64,000 bases of DNA from Nocardioides sp. Root190. Its GTDB lineage: Bacteria > Actinomycetota > Actinomycetes > Propionibacteriales > Nocardioidaceae. The translations under genes and the position numbers were made by a program. How positions within the stretch are numbered: position 1 is the first letter of the stretch; each line of letters opens with the position of its first letter. Shown here piece by piece: positions 1-7,299 of the stretch. The DNA is taken from positions 395,612 through 459,611 of the forward strand of contig NZ_LMIA01000001.1 of assembly GCF_001428565.1 (NCBI RefSeq). The letters run 5' to 3'. The notes under the pieces are model-generated. The model did no database searches and was not told the DNA's origin. It worked only from the letters and a program-made list of their open reading frames with translations.

Positions 1-122
1 CGAACTGTCAGGAGGTCGGGGTCACCGGGCCCGGTGCCGACGAAGGCGACACCACCGCCATGCGTGGCGGCCGGGGTGGCGGGAGTCGGTGCGGTCTTCT
101 TGACCGTCGTGGCTCGCGTCAT
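1..122 (-). CDS. Uroporphyrinogen-III C-methyltransferase (CobA/HemD type), N-terminal fragment
   Basis: Only the first ~40 codons lie in the window; the gene runs off the left edge. After a short Thr/Pro/Ala-rich leader the translation reads VAFVGTGPGDPDLLTVR, the glycine-rich SAM-binding opening of the uroporphyrin-III methyltransferase family. The enzyme methylates uroporphyrinogen III on the way to siroheme and cobalamin. In actinobacteria it is often fused to uroporphyrinogen-III synthase (HemD); that half cannot be seen here, so the fusion is inference. Its ATG overlaps the hemC stop by four bases (ATGA), so it is the last visible member of a rex-hemA-hemC-cobA/hemD run and is probably translationally coupled to hemC. 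Confidence 0.85.
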   Translation of the reverse strand, partial: MTRATTVKKTAPTPATPAATHGGGVAFVGTGPGDPDLLTV

Positions 123-1174
123 GCGTTGTGCACCTCTGCAGATCGTGCGGATGGGTGGGAGGTCGTACCGCCGGGAGCTGGTGGCGGGGACGACGGGGAA
201 ACAGGTGGTTCTCGCATCAGGTCGGCAGCGCCGTCATCGAGCATCTCGGCGGCGAGGGCGCCTCCCAGTGACTCGGCCGCGGCGGGCCAGGTGGCCGGGT
301 CCTCGCCCAGTGGGGCGGAGGCGGACCGGCGCACCGACAGCACTCCGTCGGTGGACAGGACCACCGCGCGCAGCCAGATCTCGGGGCCGTCCTCGCCCTC
401 CGCGAGCTCGGCCAGCGCACCGACCGGAGCCGCGCAGCCGCCCTCGAGCACGGCCATCGCGGTGCGCTCGGCGACCACGGCGGCACGGGTGCCGGCGTCG
501 TCCAGGCTGGCCAGCAGGGTGAGCATCTCGGTGTCGTCGCTGCGGCACTCCACCGCCAGTGCGCCCTGGCCGGGGGCCGGCAGCATCTGGAGCGGGTCGA
601 GCACCTCGGTGACCTCGTCCAGTCGACCGAGGCGGGCCAGTCCGGCGCGGGCGAGGACGACGGCGTCGTACTCCCCGTCGCGGACCTTGCCGATGCGGGT
701 GTCGACGTTGCCGCGGACCCCGCTGACCTCGACGCCGAGACCGAGCGCCTCGATCTGCGCGACGCGACGGGGGGAGCCGGTGCCGAGCCGGCTGCCCGGC
801 GGCAGCTCGCCGAGGGTGAGACCGTCGCGTGCCACGACCACGTCGCGCGGGTCCTCACGCAGGGGTACGGCGGCGAGGGTGATCCCCGGGGTCGGGTAGG
901 TCGGGAGGTCCTTGAGCGAGTGCACGGCCACGTCGACCTCGCCGGCGACCAGCGCGTCACGCAGGGCGCTGACGAAGACACCGGTCGACGGAGCCCCGAC
1001 GAGGGAGGTGCCGGCGGCCTGGCTGCGGTCGCCGTCGGTCGTGATCTCGACCAGCATGGTGCTGACGCCGGTGGCCGCGCTCAGCGCATCGGCGACGTGA
1101 CCCGACTGGGTCGTGGCCAGGGCGCTGCGACGGGTACCGACGCGGATCTGGCGGACTGCGGGCGAGGTGGTCAT
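119..1174 (-). CDS. hemC: Porphobilinogen deaminase (hydroxymethylbilane synthase)
   Basis: Cytosolic enzyme that joins four porphobilinogens into hydroxymethylbilane in heme biosynthesis. 351 residues. It opens with the family pattern RVGTRRSALA (about 11-20), has the substrate-binding stretch HSLKDLPT (85-92) and VRGNVDTR (153-160), and carries the dipyrromethane-cofactor cysteine at C247 in LEGGCAAPVGA. The last ~30 residues form a Pro/Ser-rich tail beyond the usual fold. Start and stop both overlap neighbours by 4 bases (hemA upstream, the methyltransferase downstream), indicating one transcript with coupled translation. Confidence 0.97.
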   Translation of the reverse strand: MTTSPAVRQIRVGTRRSALATTQSGHVADALSAATGVSTMLVEITTDGDRSQAAGTSLVGAPSTGVFVSALRDALVAGEVDVAVHSLKDLPTYPTPGITLAAVPLREDPRDVVVARDGLTLGELPPGSRLGTGSPRRVAQIEALGLGVEVSGVRGNVDTRIGKVRDGEYDAVVLARAGLARLGRLDEVTEVLDPLQMLPAPGQGALAVECRSDDTEMLTLLASLDDAGTRAAVVAERTAMAVLEGGCAAPVGALAELAEGEDGPEIWLRAVVLSTDGVLSVRRSASAPLGEDPATWPAAAESLGGALAAEMLDDGAADLMREPPVSPSSPPPAPGGTTSHPSARSAEVHNA

Positions 1175-2481
1175 GCTCCCGCCTCCTCGACGCCGATCGG
1201 ACGCGTGACGGCGTCCACGGCCTCGGGGTCGAGCGCGAAGAGCTCGGCGAGCGCAGCGGCGTAGGACACGGCGCCCTGCTCGTTGGCGAGCTCCTTGACC
1301 CGGACGGTCGGCTCGTGGAGCAGCTTGTCGGCGACGCGGCGCACGGCGTGACGGATCTCGGCGCGGCTGAAGGCGTCGAGGTCGGGCAGGCGGCTCTCGA
1401 GACGCTCCATCTCGGCGTCCACCACGGCGGTGGCCATCGAGCGCAGGGCGACCACGGTCGGCGTGACACTGGCCTGGCGACGGGCAGCGAGGAAGGCGGT
1501 GACCTCCTCGCCGAGGATCCGGCGGACCTCGAGCACTTCCTGGCCGGTGGCGCTGTCCTGCAGCACCTCGGCCAGCTCGGCGAGCCCGACGAGAGTCACG
1601 CCCGGCAGGTCGCGGACGCCGCGGTCGATGTCGTGCGGCAGCGCCAGGTCGATCAGCGCGAGCGGCCGGTCACCGAGATCGGAGCGCGCGGCGGTGAGCT
1701 GGGCAGCATCGATGATCGATCCGGCCGAACCGGTGCAGGAGATGACGACGTCGGCGCGAGCGAGCTCTGCACCGAGGTCCTCGAGGGGCGAGGCGTGGGC
1801 GGAGTACTGCGCGGCGAGCCGCTCTCCGCGGTCGGCCGAGCGGTTGACGACACTCAGGTGTCCGGCGCCGAGACGGGCGGCGGTCGCCGTCGCGAGACCG
1901 GCCATCGCACCGGCACCGACGACGACGACGTACTTGCCCTCGACCGGTCCGACCACCTTGGCGGTCTCCTCGAGCGCGGCGCTGACCAGGCTGGGTGCGA
2001 CCTGGTCGATGTCGGTCTCGGCGCGGGTGCGCTTGCCGACCCGGAGCGCCTGCTGGAAGAGGAGGTTCAGGGCGGGCCCGACGGTGCCGAGCTCCTGGCC
2101 GCGGCGCAGGGCCTCGCGGGTCTGGCCGAGGATCTGGCCCTCCCCGACCGCCATCGAGTCCAGACCTGCGGCGACCTGGAAGAGGTGCGAGATCGCGCCG
2201 TCGTCGTAGTGGACATAGAGGTGCGGGAGCATCGACTCGGTCGAGGCGCCGGCGCGCTCGACGAGGAGCCGCGAGATCTGCTCGATGCTGCCGTGGAAAC
2301 GCTCGACCTCGGTGTAGATCTCGAGCCGGTTGCAGGTCGCGATCACGGTCGCCTCGGTGACGTGCTCGCACGAGGCGGCGTCGGCGACGAGCTTGTGGAC
2401 GCCGTCCTCGTCGAGGGCGACCTTCTCCAGCAGCGACATCGGCGCGGAGTTGTGGGAGATCCCGACCACCAGGACGCTCAT
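1171..2481 (-). CDS. hemA: Glutamyl-tRNA reductase
   Basis: First committed step of C5-pathway tetrapyrrole synthesis: NADPH reduces glutamyl-tRNA(Glu) to glutamate-1-semialdehyde. Starting at MSVLVVGISHNSAP gives 436 residues, the family length, and puts the catalytic cysteine at C50 in ATCNRLEIY, as in characterised enzymes. A longer frame upstream (to 2568) adds 29 non-conserved residues and runs into rex, so I reject it. The NADPH fold (VVVVGAGAMAGLATA) and the C-terminal dimerisation helices are present. It is separated from rex by 76 bases holding a short palindrome (ATGAGC/GCTCAT at 2539-2561) and overlaps hemC by 4 bases. Confidence 0.97.
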   Translation of the reverse strand: MSVLVVGISHNSAPMSLLEKVALDEDGVHKLVADAASCEHVTEATVIATCNRLEIYTEVERFHGSIEQISRLLVERAGASTESMLPHLYVHYDDGAISHLFQVAAGLDSMAVGEGQILGQTREALRRGQELGTVGPALNLLFQQALRVGKRTRAETDIDQVAPSLVSAALEETAKVVGPVEGKYVVVVGAGAMAGLATATAARLGAGHLSVVNRSADRGERLAAQYSAHASPLEDLGAELARADVVISCTGSAGSIIDAAQLTAARSDLGDRPLALIDLALPHDIDRGVRDLPGVTLVGLAELAEVLQDSATGQEVLEVRRILGEEVTAFLAARRQASVTPTVVALRSMATAVVDAEMERLESRLPDLDAFSRAEIRHAVRRVADKLLHEPTVRVKELANEQGAVSYAAALAELFALDPEAVDAVTRPIGVEEAGA

Positions 2482-2557
2482 CGGCGTCCTCGCTTCGCTC
2501 CGGGCGCCGATGAGGTCACGCCCGCGCTGTTCTGGACGATGAGCTCGCTCCGCTCGC

Positions 2558-3283
2558 TCATGAGGCACCTCCGTCGACGGTCACGGGTACGGCGGCAGCG
2601 GCCACGGCGTCGTTGGCCTTGCGCTGCTCGTGGTAGGCGAGGATCTGCAGCTCGATCGACAGGTCGACCTTACGCACGTCGACGCCCTCGGGCACCGCCA
2701 GCACGGACGGGGCGAAGTTGAGGATGCTCGTGATGCCGATCGCGACCATCCGGTCGGCGACGTCCTGGGCCGCGACGGCGGGGGTCGCGATGACGCCGAT
2801 GGCGACGTCGTGGGTGCGGACGGTCTCCTCCAGCGCGTCGAAGGGCTGGACCTGGACCCCGGCGACGGTCTGGCCGACCAGCTCCGGGTCCGCGTCGAGC
2901 AGGGCGACGATCCGGAAGCCGCGGCTGCGGAAGCCGGAGAAGTTCGCGAGCGCGTGCCCGAGGTTGCCGATCCCGACGATCACGACGGGCCAGTCCTGGG
3001 TGACGCCGATCTCGCGGGCGATCTGGTAGCGGAGGTAGTCGACGTCGTAGCCGACACCGCGGGTGCCGTAGCTGCCGAGGTAGGACAGGTCCTTGCGCAA
3101 TTTGGCGCTGTTGACCCCAGCGGCGGACGCGAGGTCCTCGCTCGAACAGGTGCGGATGCCGCTGTCGGCCAACGCCGTCAGTGCCCGCAAGTAGACAGGC
3201 AGGCGGGCGACCGTGGCCTCCGGAATGACCCGGCTGGCATCCGTCGAACTCCGTGCGCTCACAGCTCCACTTTCCAGCCGCAT
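2558..3283 (-). CDS. rex: Redox-sensing transcriptional repressor Rex
   Basis: Winged-helix repressor that senses the NADH/NAD+ ratio and controls respiration genes. The N-terminal DNA-binding part is clear (IPEATVARLPVYLRAL, then GVNSAKLRKDLSYLGSYG), followed by a Rossmann domain (VVIVGIGNLGHAL) and the C-terminal domain-swapped helix. ATG at 3283 gives 241 residues. A GTG at 3262 (234 residues) sits behind a GAAAG-GGAG purine run and is a serious alternative. A TTG-started extension to 3343 would translate the likely promoter and is rejected. Rex heads the hem run, as in Streptomyces and other actinobacteria, linking heme supply to redox state. Confidence 0.95.
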   Translation of the reverse strand: MRLESGAVSARSSTDASRVIPEATVARLPVYLRALTALADSGIRTCSSEDLASAAGVNSAKLRKDLSYLGSYGTRGVGYDVDYLRYQIAREIGVTQDWPVVIVGIGNLGHALANFSGFRSRGFRIVALLDADPELVGQTVAGVQVQPFDALEETVRTHDVAIGVIATPAVAAQDVADRMVAIGITSILNFAPSVLAVPEGVDVRKVDLSIELQILAYHEQRKANDAVAAAAVPVTVDGGAS

Positions 3284-3454
3284 CCGCCCGTTCGGTGGGG
3301 GTGCGGCTCGATCACTGTAGGAGTTTGTGAATGTGAGAACCAAATTGGAGAAAGGCGCCGAAATGTGCCTCGCCAGACCGCCCTCGGGCCCCTCCGATCG
3401 GCAGCACTCGCGAACTCGACACGCGGGTGGCGACGTCCCCGCCCGGTCTCGGAG

Positions 3455-3925
3455 CTACTCGCTCTCCCCGCCTGCGGGGACCGGACCTCGCTCCTCAGCC
3501 AGGTCGGGACGGTGCGGCCACACCACGAAACGGTAGGCCGCGAAGTTGAGCACCAGGCAGCACGCGATGGAGGCCAGCTTGGCGCCCCAGATGCGTACGT
3601 CGCCCGCGCCCATCGAGGCGAGGGTGACGTCCGGTCCCTGCTCCAGCACCCACAGCCACGCGTGGATCAGCAACGGCTGGGCGACCCACATCACCGCGCC
3701 GGTGGTCGCCACGAAGAGCGCGGCGTGACGCAGGGTCAGCCTGTCGGCCCTGAACGTGAAGAGTCCGTTGACGACGAAGCTGAACACCATCCCGGCACTG
3801 CTGGAGACGAAGTTCGCGACGGTGATGCCGAGGTGGTCGTGCAGCAGCACGAACAGCACGGCATCGATCGCGGTGTTGCAGAGTCCGACCGCACCGAAGC
3901 GCAGGGCGGTGGCGCGATGGCTCAG
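3455..3925 (-). CDS. GtrA family membrane protein (first copy)
   Basis: About 156 residues with four hydrophobic helices, matching the GtrA family (e.g. IDAVLFVLLHDHLGIT, GMVFSFVVNGLFTF, CCLVLNFAAYRFVVW). GtrA proteins are thought to flip polyprenyl-phosphate-linked sugars across the membrane for a periplasmic glycosyltransferase. The frame has no ATG, GTG or TTG between the end of the preceding glycosyltransferase and the conserved first helix. The best start is a CTG at 3925 that overlaps the TGA of that gene (CTGA), implying coupled translation from a rare start codon; the first in-frame ATG (GMVFSF) would delete helix 1. The gene ends 110 bases before the likely rex promoter. Confidence 0.8.
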   Translation of the reverse strand: MSHRATALRFGAVGLCNTAIDAVLFVLLHDHLGITVANFVSSSAGMVFSFVVNGLFTFRADRLTLRHAALFVATTGAVMWVAQPLLIHAWLWVLEQGPDVTLASMGAGDVRIWGAKLASIACCLVLNFAAYRFVVWPHRPDLAEERGPVPAGGESE

Positions 3926-4965
3926 GACTCGGCCCCCGGCGCCAGGCCGGCGACGTCGCGGTGGCGACGGCGCTCCGGCCCGCGGTAGTGGCCGTCCGCG
4001 TCGGGCTCGCGCGCGACCATCGCCAGCGTGTAGAGCGGACGGTCCTGCGACTCGACGTACACCCGGCCGAGGTAGCTGCCGATCACGCCCATCATGACCA
4101 GCTGGATCCCGCTGAGCATGAACATGCCGACGCCGAGGAAGGCCCACCCGGGCACCGACTCGTCCGGCCGGAAGATGCGGATGCACAGGACGTAGAGCGC
4201 GAGCAGCACGGCGAGGAGGGAGATCGCGTAGCCGAGCCGCGAGATCATCTTCAGCGGCGTGGTCGAGAAGCCGAGGATGCCGCTGGCGGCGAAGCTCAGC
4301 ATCTTCTTCAGCGGGTAGCCGGTCTCCCCCGCGAACCGCTCGTCGCGGTCGAAGAGCAGTGCCTCCTGGCGGAAGCCGACGTGCGCGACGATCCCGCGCA
4401 GGAAGCGGTCGTGCTCGCGGTAGCGGGAGATCTCGGCGACGACCTTGGCGTCCATCAGGCGGAAGTCACCCACGTTGCGCGGGATCTCGATGGAGGCGAG
4501 CCGGTCCAGCGCCCAGTAGAAGCCCCAGGCGGTGGCCCGCTTGAAGGGGGTGTCCTTGCGGGTGCGCCGCTGGGCGTAGACGACCTCGACGCCGGCCTCC
4601 CAGCGCTCGATCATCTCGATGCTCACCCGGGGCGGGTCCTGCAGGTCGGTGTCGAGCACGATCACGGCATCCGCGGTCCGGGTCTCGGCGACGAGGTCGA
4701 GGCCGGCGGTGACGGCGAGCTGGTGACCGAAGTTGCGGGAGAACTGCAGGACGCTCACCCGCGGGTCCTGGGCGCGGAGCTCGATCAGGCGCTCGAGGGA
4801 CGAATCACGACTTCCGTCGTCGACGTACACGAACTCGAACGCGAGGTCCGGTCGCTGGTCGGTCGCCGCCACCAGGGCGGCGTGGAAGACGCCGATGTTC
4901 TCCTCCTCGTTGTAGACGGGGAGGACGTAGGCGATCCGGCGGCGACCGGACGAGCGTTCTTCCAT
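3922..4965 (-). CDS. GtrB-like polyprenyl-phosphate glycosyltransferase (GT2)
   Basis: 347 residues from ATG 4965. The GT2 fold begins with IAYVLPVYNEEENIG and has the nucleotide-sugar/metal motif DTDLQDPP (around 105-112) and the acceptor-side QRRTRKDTPFKR. Two C-terminal membrane helices (LGYAISLLAVLLALYVLCI and GWAFLGVGMFMLSGIQLVMM) follow. This is the DPM1/GtrB architecture: transfer of a sugar from a nucleotide donor to polyprenyl phosphate on the inner face of the membrane. The sugar cannot be told from sequence. It sits between a GT-C-type membrane protein and GtrA, the classic three-gene gtr arrangement. Confidence 0.9.
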   Translation of the reverse strand: MEERSSGRRRIAYVLPVYNEEENIGVFHAALVAATDQRPDLAFEFVYVDDGSRDSSLERLIELRAQDPRVSVLQFSRNFGHQLAVTAGLDLVAETRTADAVIVLDTDLQDPPRVSIEMIERWEAGVEVVYAQRRTRKDTPFKRATAWGFYWALDRLASIEIPRNVGDFRLMDAKVVAEISRYREHDRFLRGIVAHVGFRQEALLFDRDERFAGETGYPLKKMLSFAASGILGFSTTPLKMISRLGYAISLLAVLLALYVLCIRIFRPDESVPGWAFLGVGMFMLSGIQLVMMGVIGSYLGRVYVESQDRPLYTLAMVAREPDADGHYRGPERRRHRDVAGLAPGAES

Positions 4966-4975
4966 GGGTGCGACC

Positions 4976-6457
4976 CTAGAACACGAGTGCTGCGGCCAGT
5001 ACGACAACCACCGCTGCCGTCGCCCCCGCGAGCAACACCTGCGAGCGGCCCAGCCAGCGCACGACGACCTCGTCGGACGGGCCCGACACCCCGTCGGCGG
5101 GACTCGGCACCCGGCCCGCGGCGATCAGCCGCTCCCACAGGAACATCGCGGCGGCGATCCCGAAGAAGGGCGCCGCGGTCGTCCAGTAGCGGCCACCGGC
5201 GACGTGCACGAACGGCTGGACCAGCAGTCCCCCGAGGCAGAGCTTGATCACCACGTCGAGCAGCCGCGCCTCGAGGCTGCGGCGGGCGACGCTCACCAAC
5301 GACGCCACGACCAGCAGCAGGGCCGGGAAGTAGAGCAACCACGTCGTTCCCACCACGGTCCAGCCCCCCACGGACCCGAGGGCTCCGCGGCCTTCCGGCG
5401 GCTCGACGTGGGCGACGAAGACAGCCGGCTGGAGCGCGTACGCCGCGAGGTTGTGGTCGACCTGGTCGAGGTAGTCGCCGAGGGTCAGGTCGCGCAGCGC
5501 GTGGCTGGACATCTCCTGCAGCACCTCGACCTCGCTGGTGCCCGTCTCGCGCGCCACCTCGCGGGCGTAGCGCAGTGGCCGGAACCACAGCGTGCTGTCC
5601 GGGTCGCAGGTGCCGAAGCAGACCTGTTCGCGGTCGCCGAAGGTGTTGGCCTTGACCGTGGCCACCGTCGTCGTGGTGATCACGCGGGCGCCGAGCACCT
5701 CCGAGGCGTACGCCGACCAGGGGGCGAGCAACGCCACGAAGCAGGCCCCGGCGAGCCCGGCGGCCGTGACGGCGCGGAGCCGGGTCCGGCCGCGCAGCAT
5801 CACGATCGTCGCGACCAGCGTGGCCACACCCAGCCCGGCCAGCAGGATCGAGGTGCTGGAGCGCAGGTAGAGGGTGACCACGGACAGCAGGCCCAGCACG
5901 ATGCCGTCGCGCAGGGTCGGCGCCTCGCCCCGGCGCAACCCACGGACCAGCTCGACGAGCCTCAGCACGACCAGCAGGAGCACCAGCCCGGCGCTGAGGT
6001 CGCCCCAGGCGCCGTACGTGAAGAACACCCACATCGGGACCAGGCCCGGGAAGAGCGCCACCACCACGGCCCACCGGTGTCCGAGGGTGCGCGCCACCGC
6101 CCGGAGGACGACGACGAAGAGGGCCAGGGTCAGCAGACCGAGGTAGCCGCGGACCAGCGCCGGATCAGCGTCGGGGAAGAGGAGATAGAGGGGTGCGACC
6201 ACGATCGACATGCCCGGCATGAACCAGCCGGAGGCGACCAGGTTGCGGTCCAGCTCGGCGACGTCGGGCGAGGTGAAGGCGAAGAGGTCACGCACCGTGT
6301 TCGACAGGGACATCGCACCGTTGAGGTAGGCCTGCTCGTCCCCGTGCGGCGGGGAGTTCATCACCAGCGGGAAGATCGCGATCTTCATCGCGACGTGCGC
6401 GACGACGAGCCAGCCGAGGAGCTCGGGGGCAGGCGGGAGCCGGCGGAGGAGGTTCAT
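4976..6457 (-). CDS. Polytopic membrane glycosyltransferase-like protein (GT-C type)
   Basis: 493 residues from ATG 6457 (the start overlaps the previous stop as ATGA). About ten membrane helices. The first extracytoplasmic loop contains PPHGDEQAYLNGA, the acidic DE pair plus tyrosine typical of GT39/ArnT-like GT-C enzymes, which use polyprenyl-phosphate sugars as donors. Beside GtrA and a GtrB-like enzyme this is the expected acceptor-modifying enzyme, so envelope-polymer glycosylation is likely (inference). The acceptor is unknown. The loop around residues 240-350 is long and includes CFGTCDPDS, a possible disulfide. Confidence 0.75.
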   Translation of the reverse strand: MNLLRRLPPAPELLGWLVVAHVAMKIAIFPLVMNSPPHGDEQAYLNGAMSLSNTVRDLFAFTSPDVAELDRNLVASGWFMPGMSIVVAPLYLLFPDADPALVRGYLGLLTLALFVVVLRAVARTLGHRWAVVVALFPGLVPMWVFFTYGAWGDLSAGLVLLLVVLRLVELVRGLRRGEAPTLRDGIVLGLLSVVTLYLRSSTSILLAGLGVATLVATIVMLRGRTRLRAVTAAGLAGACFVALLAPWSAYASEVLGARVITTTTVATVKANTFGDREQVCFGTCDPDSTLWFRPLRYAREVARETGTSEVEVLQEMSSHALRDLTLGDYLDQVDHNLAAYALQPAVFVAHVEPPEGRGALGSVGGWTVVGTTWLLYFPALLLVVASLVSVARRSLEARLLDVVIKLCLGGLLVQPFVHVAGGRYWTTAAPFFGIAAAMFLWERLIAAGRVPSPADGVSGPSDEVVVRWLGRSQVLLAGATAAVVVVLAAALVF

Positions 6458-7014
6458 CGCGTCGGCTCCTGGCCGGGAGCGAACCTCTTGGTGGACTTGG
6501 GGTCGCTGCACAGCGGGTCGTCGCTCGTCGCCGCGACGACGGGGAGGTCGAGCACGAAGGTGCCCCGCACCAGCGTCTCCTGGTCGGTGCCGGGCAGGTC
6601 GGCGGTCTGCAGCCCGACCCGGGCGTCCCCGTCGGCCAGCTCGATCACGAGCGTGTCGCCGTCGTCCTCGCGCGACACCTCGCGGAAGCCGACCGCGACG
6701 AAGGCGGCGACGATGCGCTCCGTCGCCTCGTCGCGACCGACCAGGTCGTACTGACCGCGCAGCTCACGGCGCGGGCCCGAGGACGTCTCCACGTCACCGT
6801 CCCAGCGGACCTGGTGGGCGAGCCCGTCGAGGCTGGCGTCGCCGGGCAGCGGGAAGCAGCCGTTGTCGAGGGCAGCCGGGCTGAGCAGCGGGCGGTAGTT
6901 GTTCGTGGGCACCGCGCGGCCGAACGAGTGGCTCAGGAGCAGCAGTGCGAGCACCACGAGGACACCCACCGCGATGCCGACCCGAGTGGATCGCGAACGG
7001 ACGAACGAGGACAT
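6454..7014 (-). CDS. Membrane-anchored protein of unknown function
   Basis: 186 residues. A basic N-terminus is followed by one hydrophobic helix (VGIAVGVLVVLALLLL, about 12-27); the remainder looks exported and soluble, with two cysteines (in NGCFPLP and DPLCSDP) that could form a disulfide. I recognise no family. It overlaps the GT-C gene by 4 bases and is the first gene of the gtr-like set, so it may be an accessory of that glycosylation system. On the coding strand a TATTGT hexamer lies just upstream and could be the -10 of the set. Confidence 0.7.
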   Translation of the reverse strand: MSSFVRSRSTRVGIAVGVLVVLALLLLSHSFGRAVPTNNYRPLLSPAALDNGCFPLPGDASLDGLAHQVRWDGDVETSSGPRRELRGQYDLVGRDEATERIVAAFVAVGFREVSREDDGDTLVIELADGDARVGLQTADLPGTDQETLVRGTFVLDLPVVAATSDDPLCSDPKSTKRFAPGQEPTR

Positions 7015-7044
7015 GATCCGCCGACAATAGTGGGCGGCGTGCGA

Positions 7045-7299
7045 CTACCCGCGCAGGGCTCGGCGCAGACGCTCGGGCGAGACCCGCCAGAAGTCGTGCT
7101 GTCGGCCGTCGACGAAGGTCACCGGGATCTCGTTGGCGAACCGGTCGGCGAGCTCGGCGTCGTCGTCGATCGAGACCTCCACCCAGGTCTCCCCCAGCTC
7201 CTCGCACACGGCAGCGATGACCACCCGGGCGTCGTCACACAGGTGGCAGCCCGGGCGGCCGTACAAGGTCACCCGCGCCTGGCCGCTCGCCGCGCTCAC
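7045..7299 (-). CDS. Glutaredoxin-like thioredoxin-fold protein
   Basis: 84 residues from GTG 7299, whose first bases overlap the stop of the ligase gene (GTGA). It opens VTLYGRPGCHLCDDA with a CxxC redox pair (C18, C21) and has the cis-proline signature NEIPVTFVDG. This matches the short glutaredoxin-like/DUF836 proteins of actinobacteria, probably a small cytosolic dithiol oxidoreductase. A homologue (Rv0508) lies beside hemA in Mycobacterium tuberculosis, so the gtr-like set separates two ancestral neighbours here. Confidence 0.85.
   Translation of the reverse strand: MSAASGQARVTLYGRPGCHLCDDARVVIAAVCEELGETWVEVSIDDDAELADRFANEIPVTFVDGRQHDFWRVSPERLRRALRG

Noticed and set aside
2482..2568. 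29-residue N-terminal extension of hemA
   Set aside because: Non-conserved, overlaps rex and a palindrome; ATG 2481 gives the family length and correct catalytic Cys position.
1315..2721. Very long open frames antisense to hemA, clpC, ftsH, nadB, the GT-C gene and others (up to 1135 codons)
   Set aside because: They are mirror frames of well-supported genes in GC-rich DNA, have low-complexity Arg/Ala/Gly/Asp-rich translations, and show no family motif.
3324..3340. Possible Rex operator (TTGTGAA half-site) upstream of rex
   Set aside because: Only one half matches the TTGTGAA-N4-TTCACAA type palindrome; the second half reads AGAACC-like bases. Too weak to list as a site.
3926..4186. N-terminal extension of the GtrA protein to a 243-residue frame
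   Set aside because: The added residues are an out-of-frame reading of the GtrB-like gene, Arg/Gly/Pro-rich and without hydrophobic helices.
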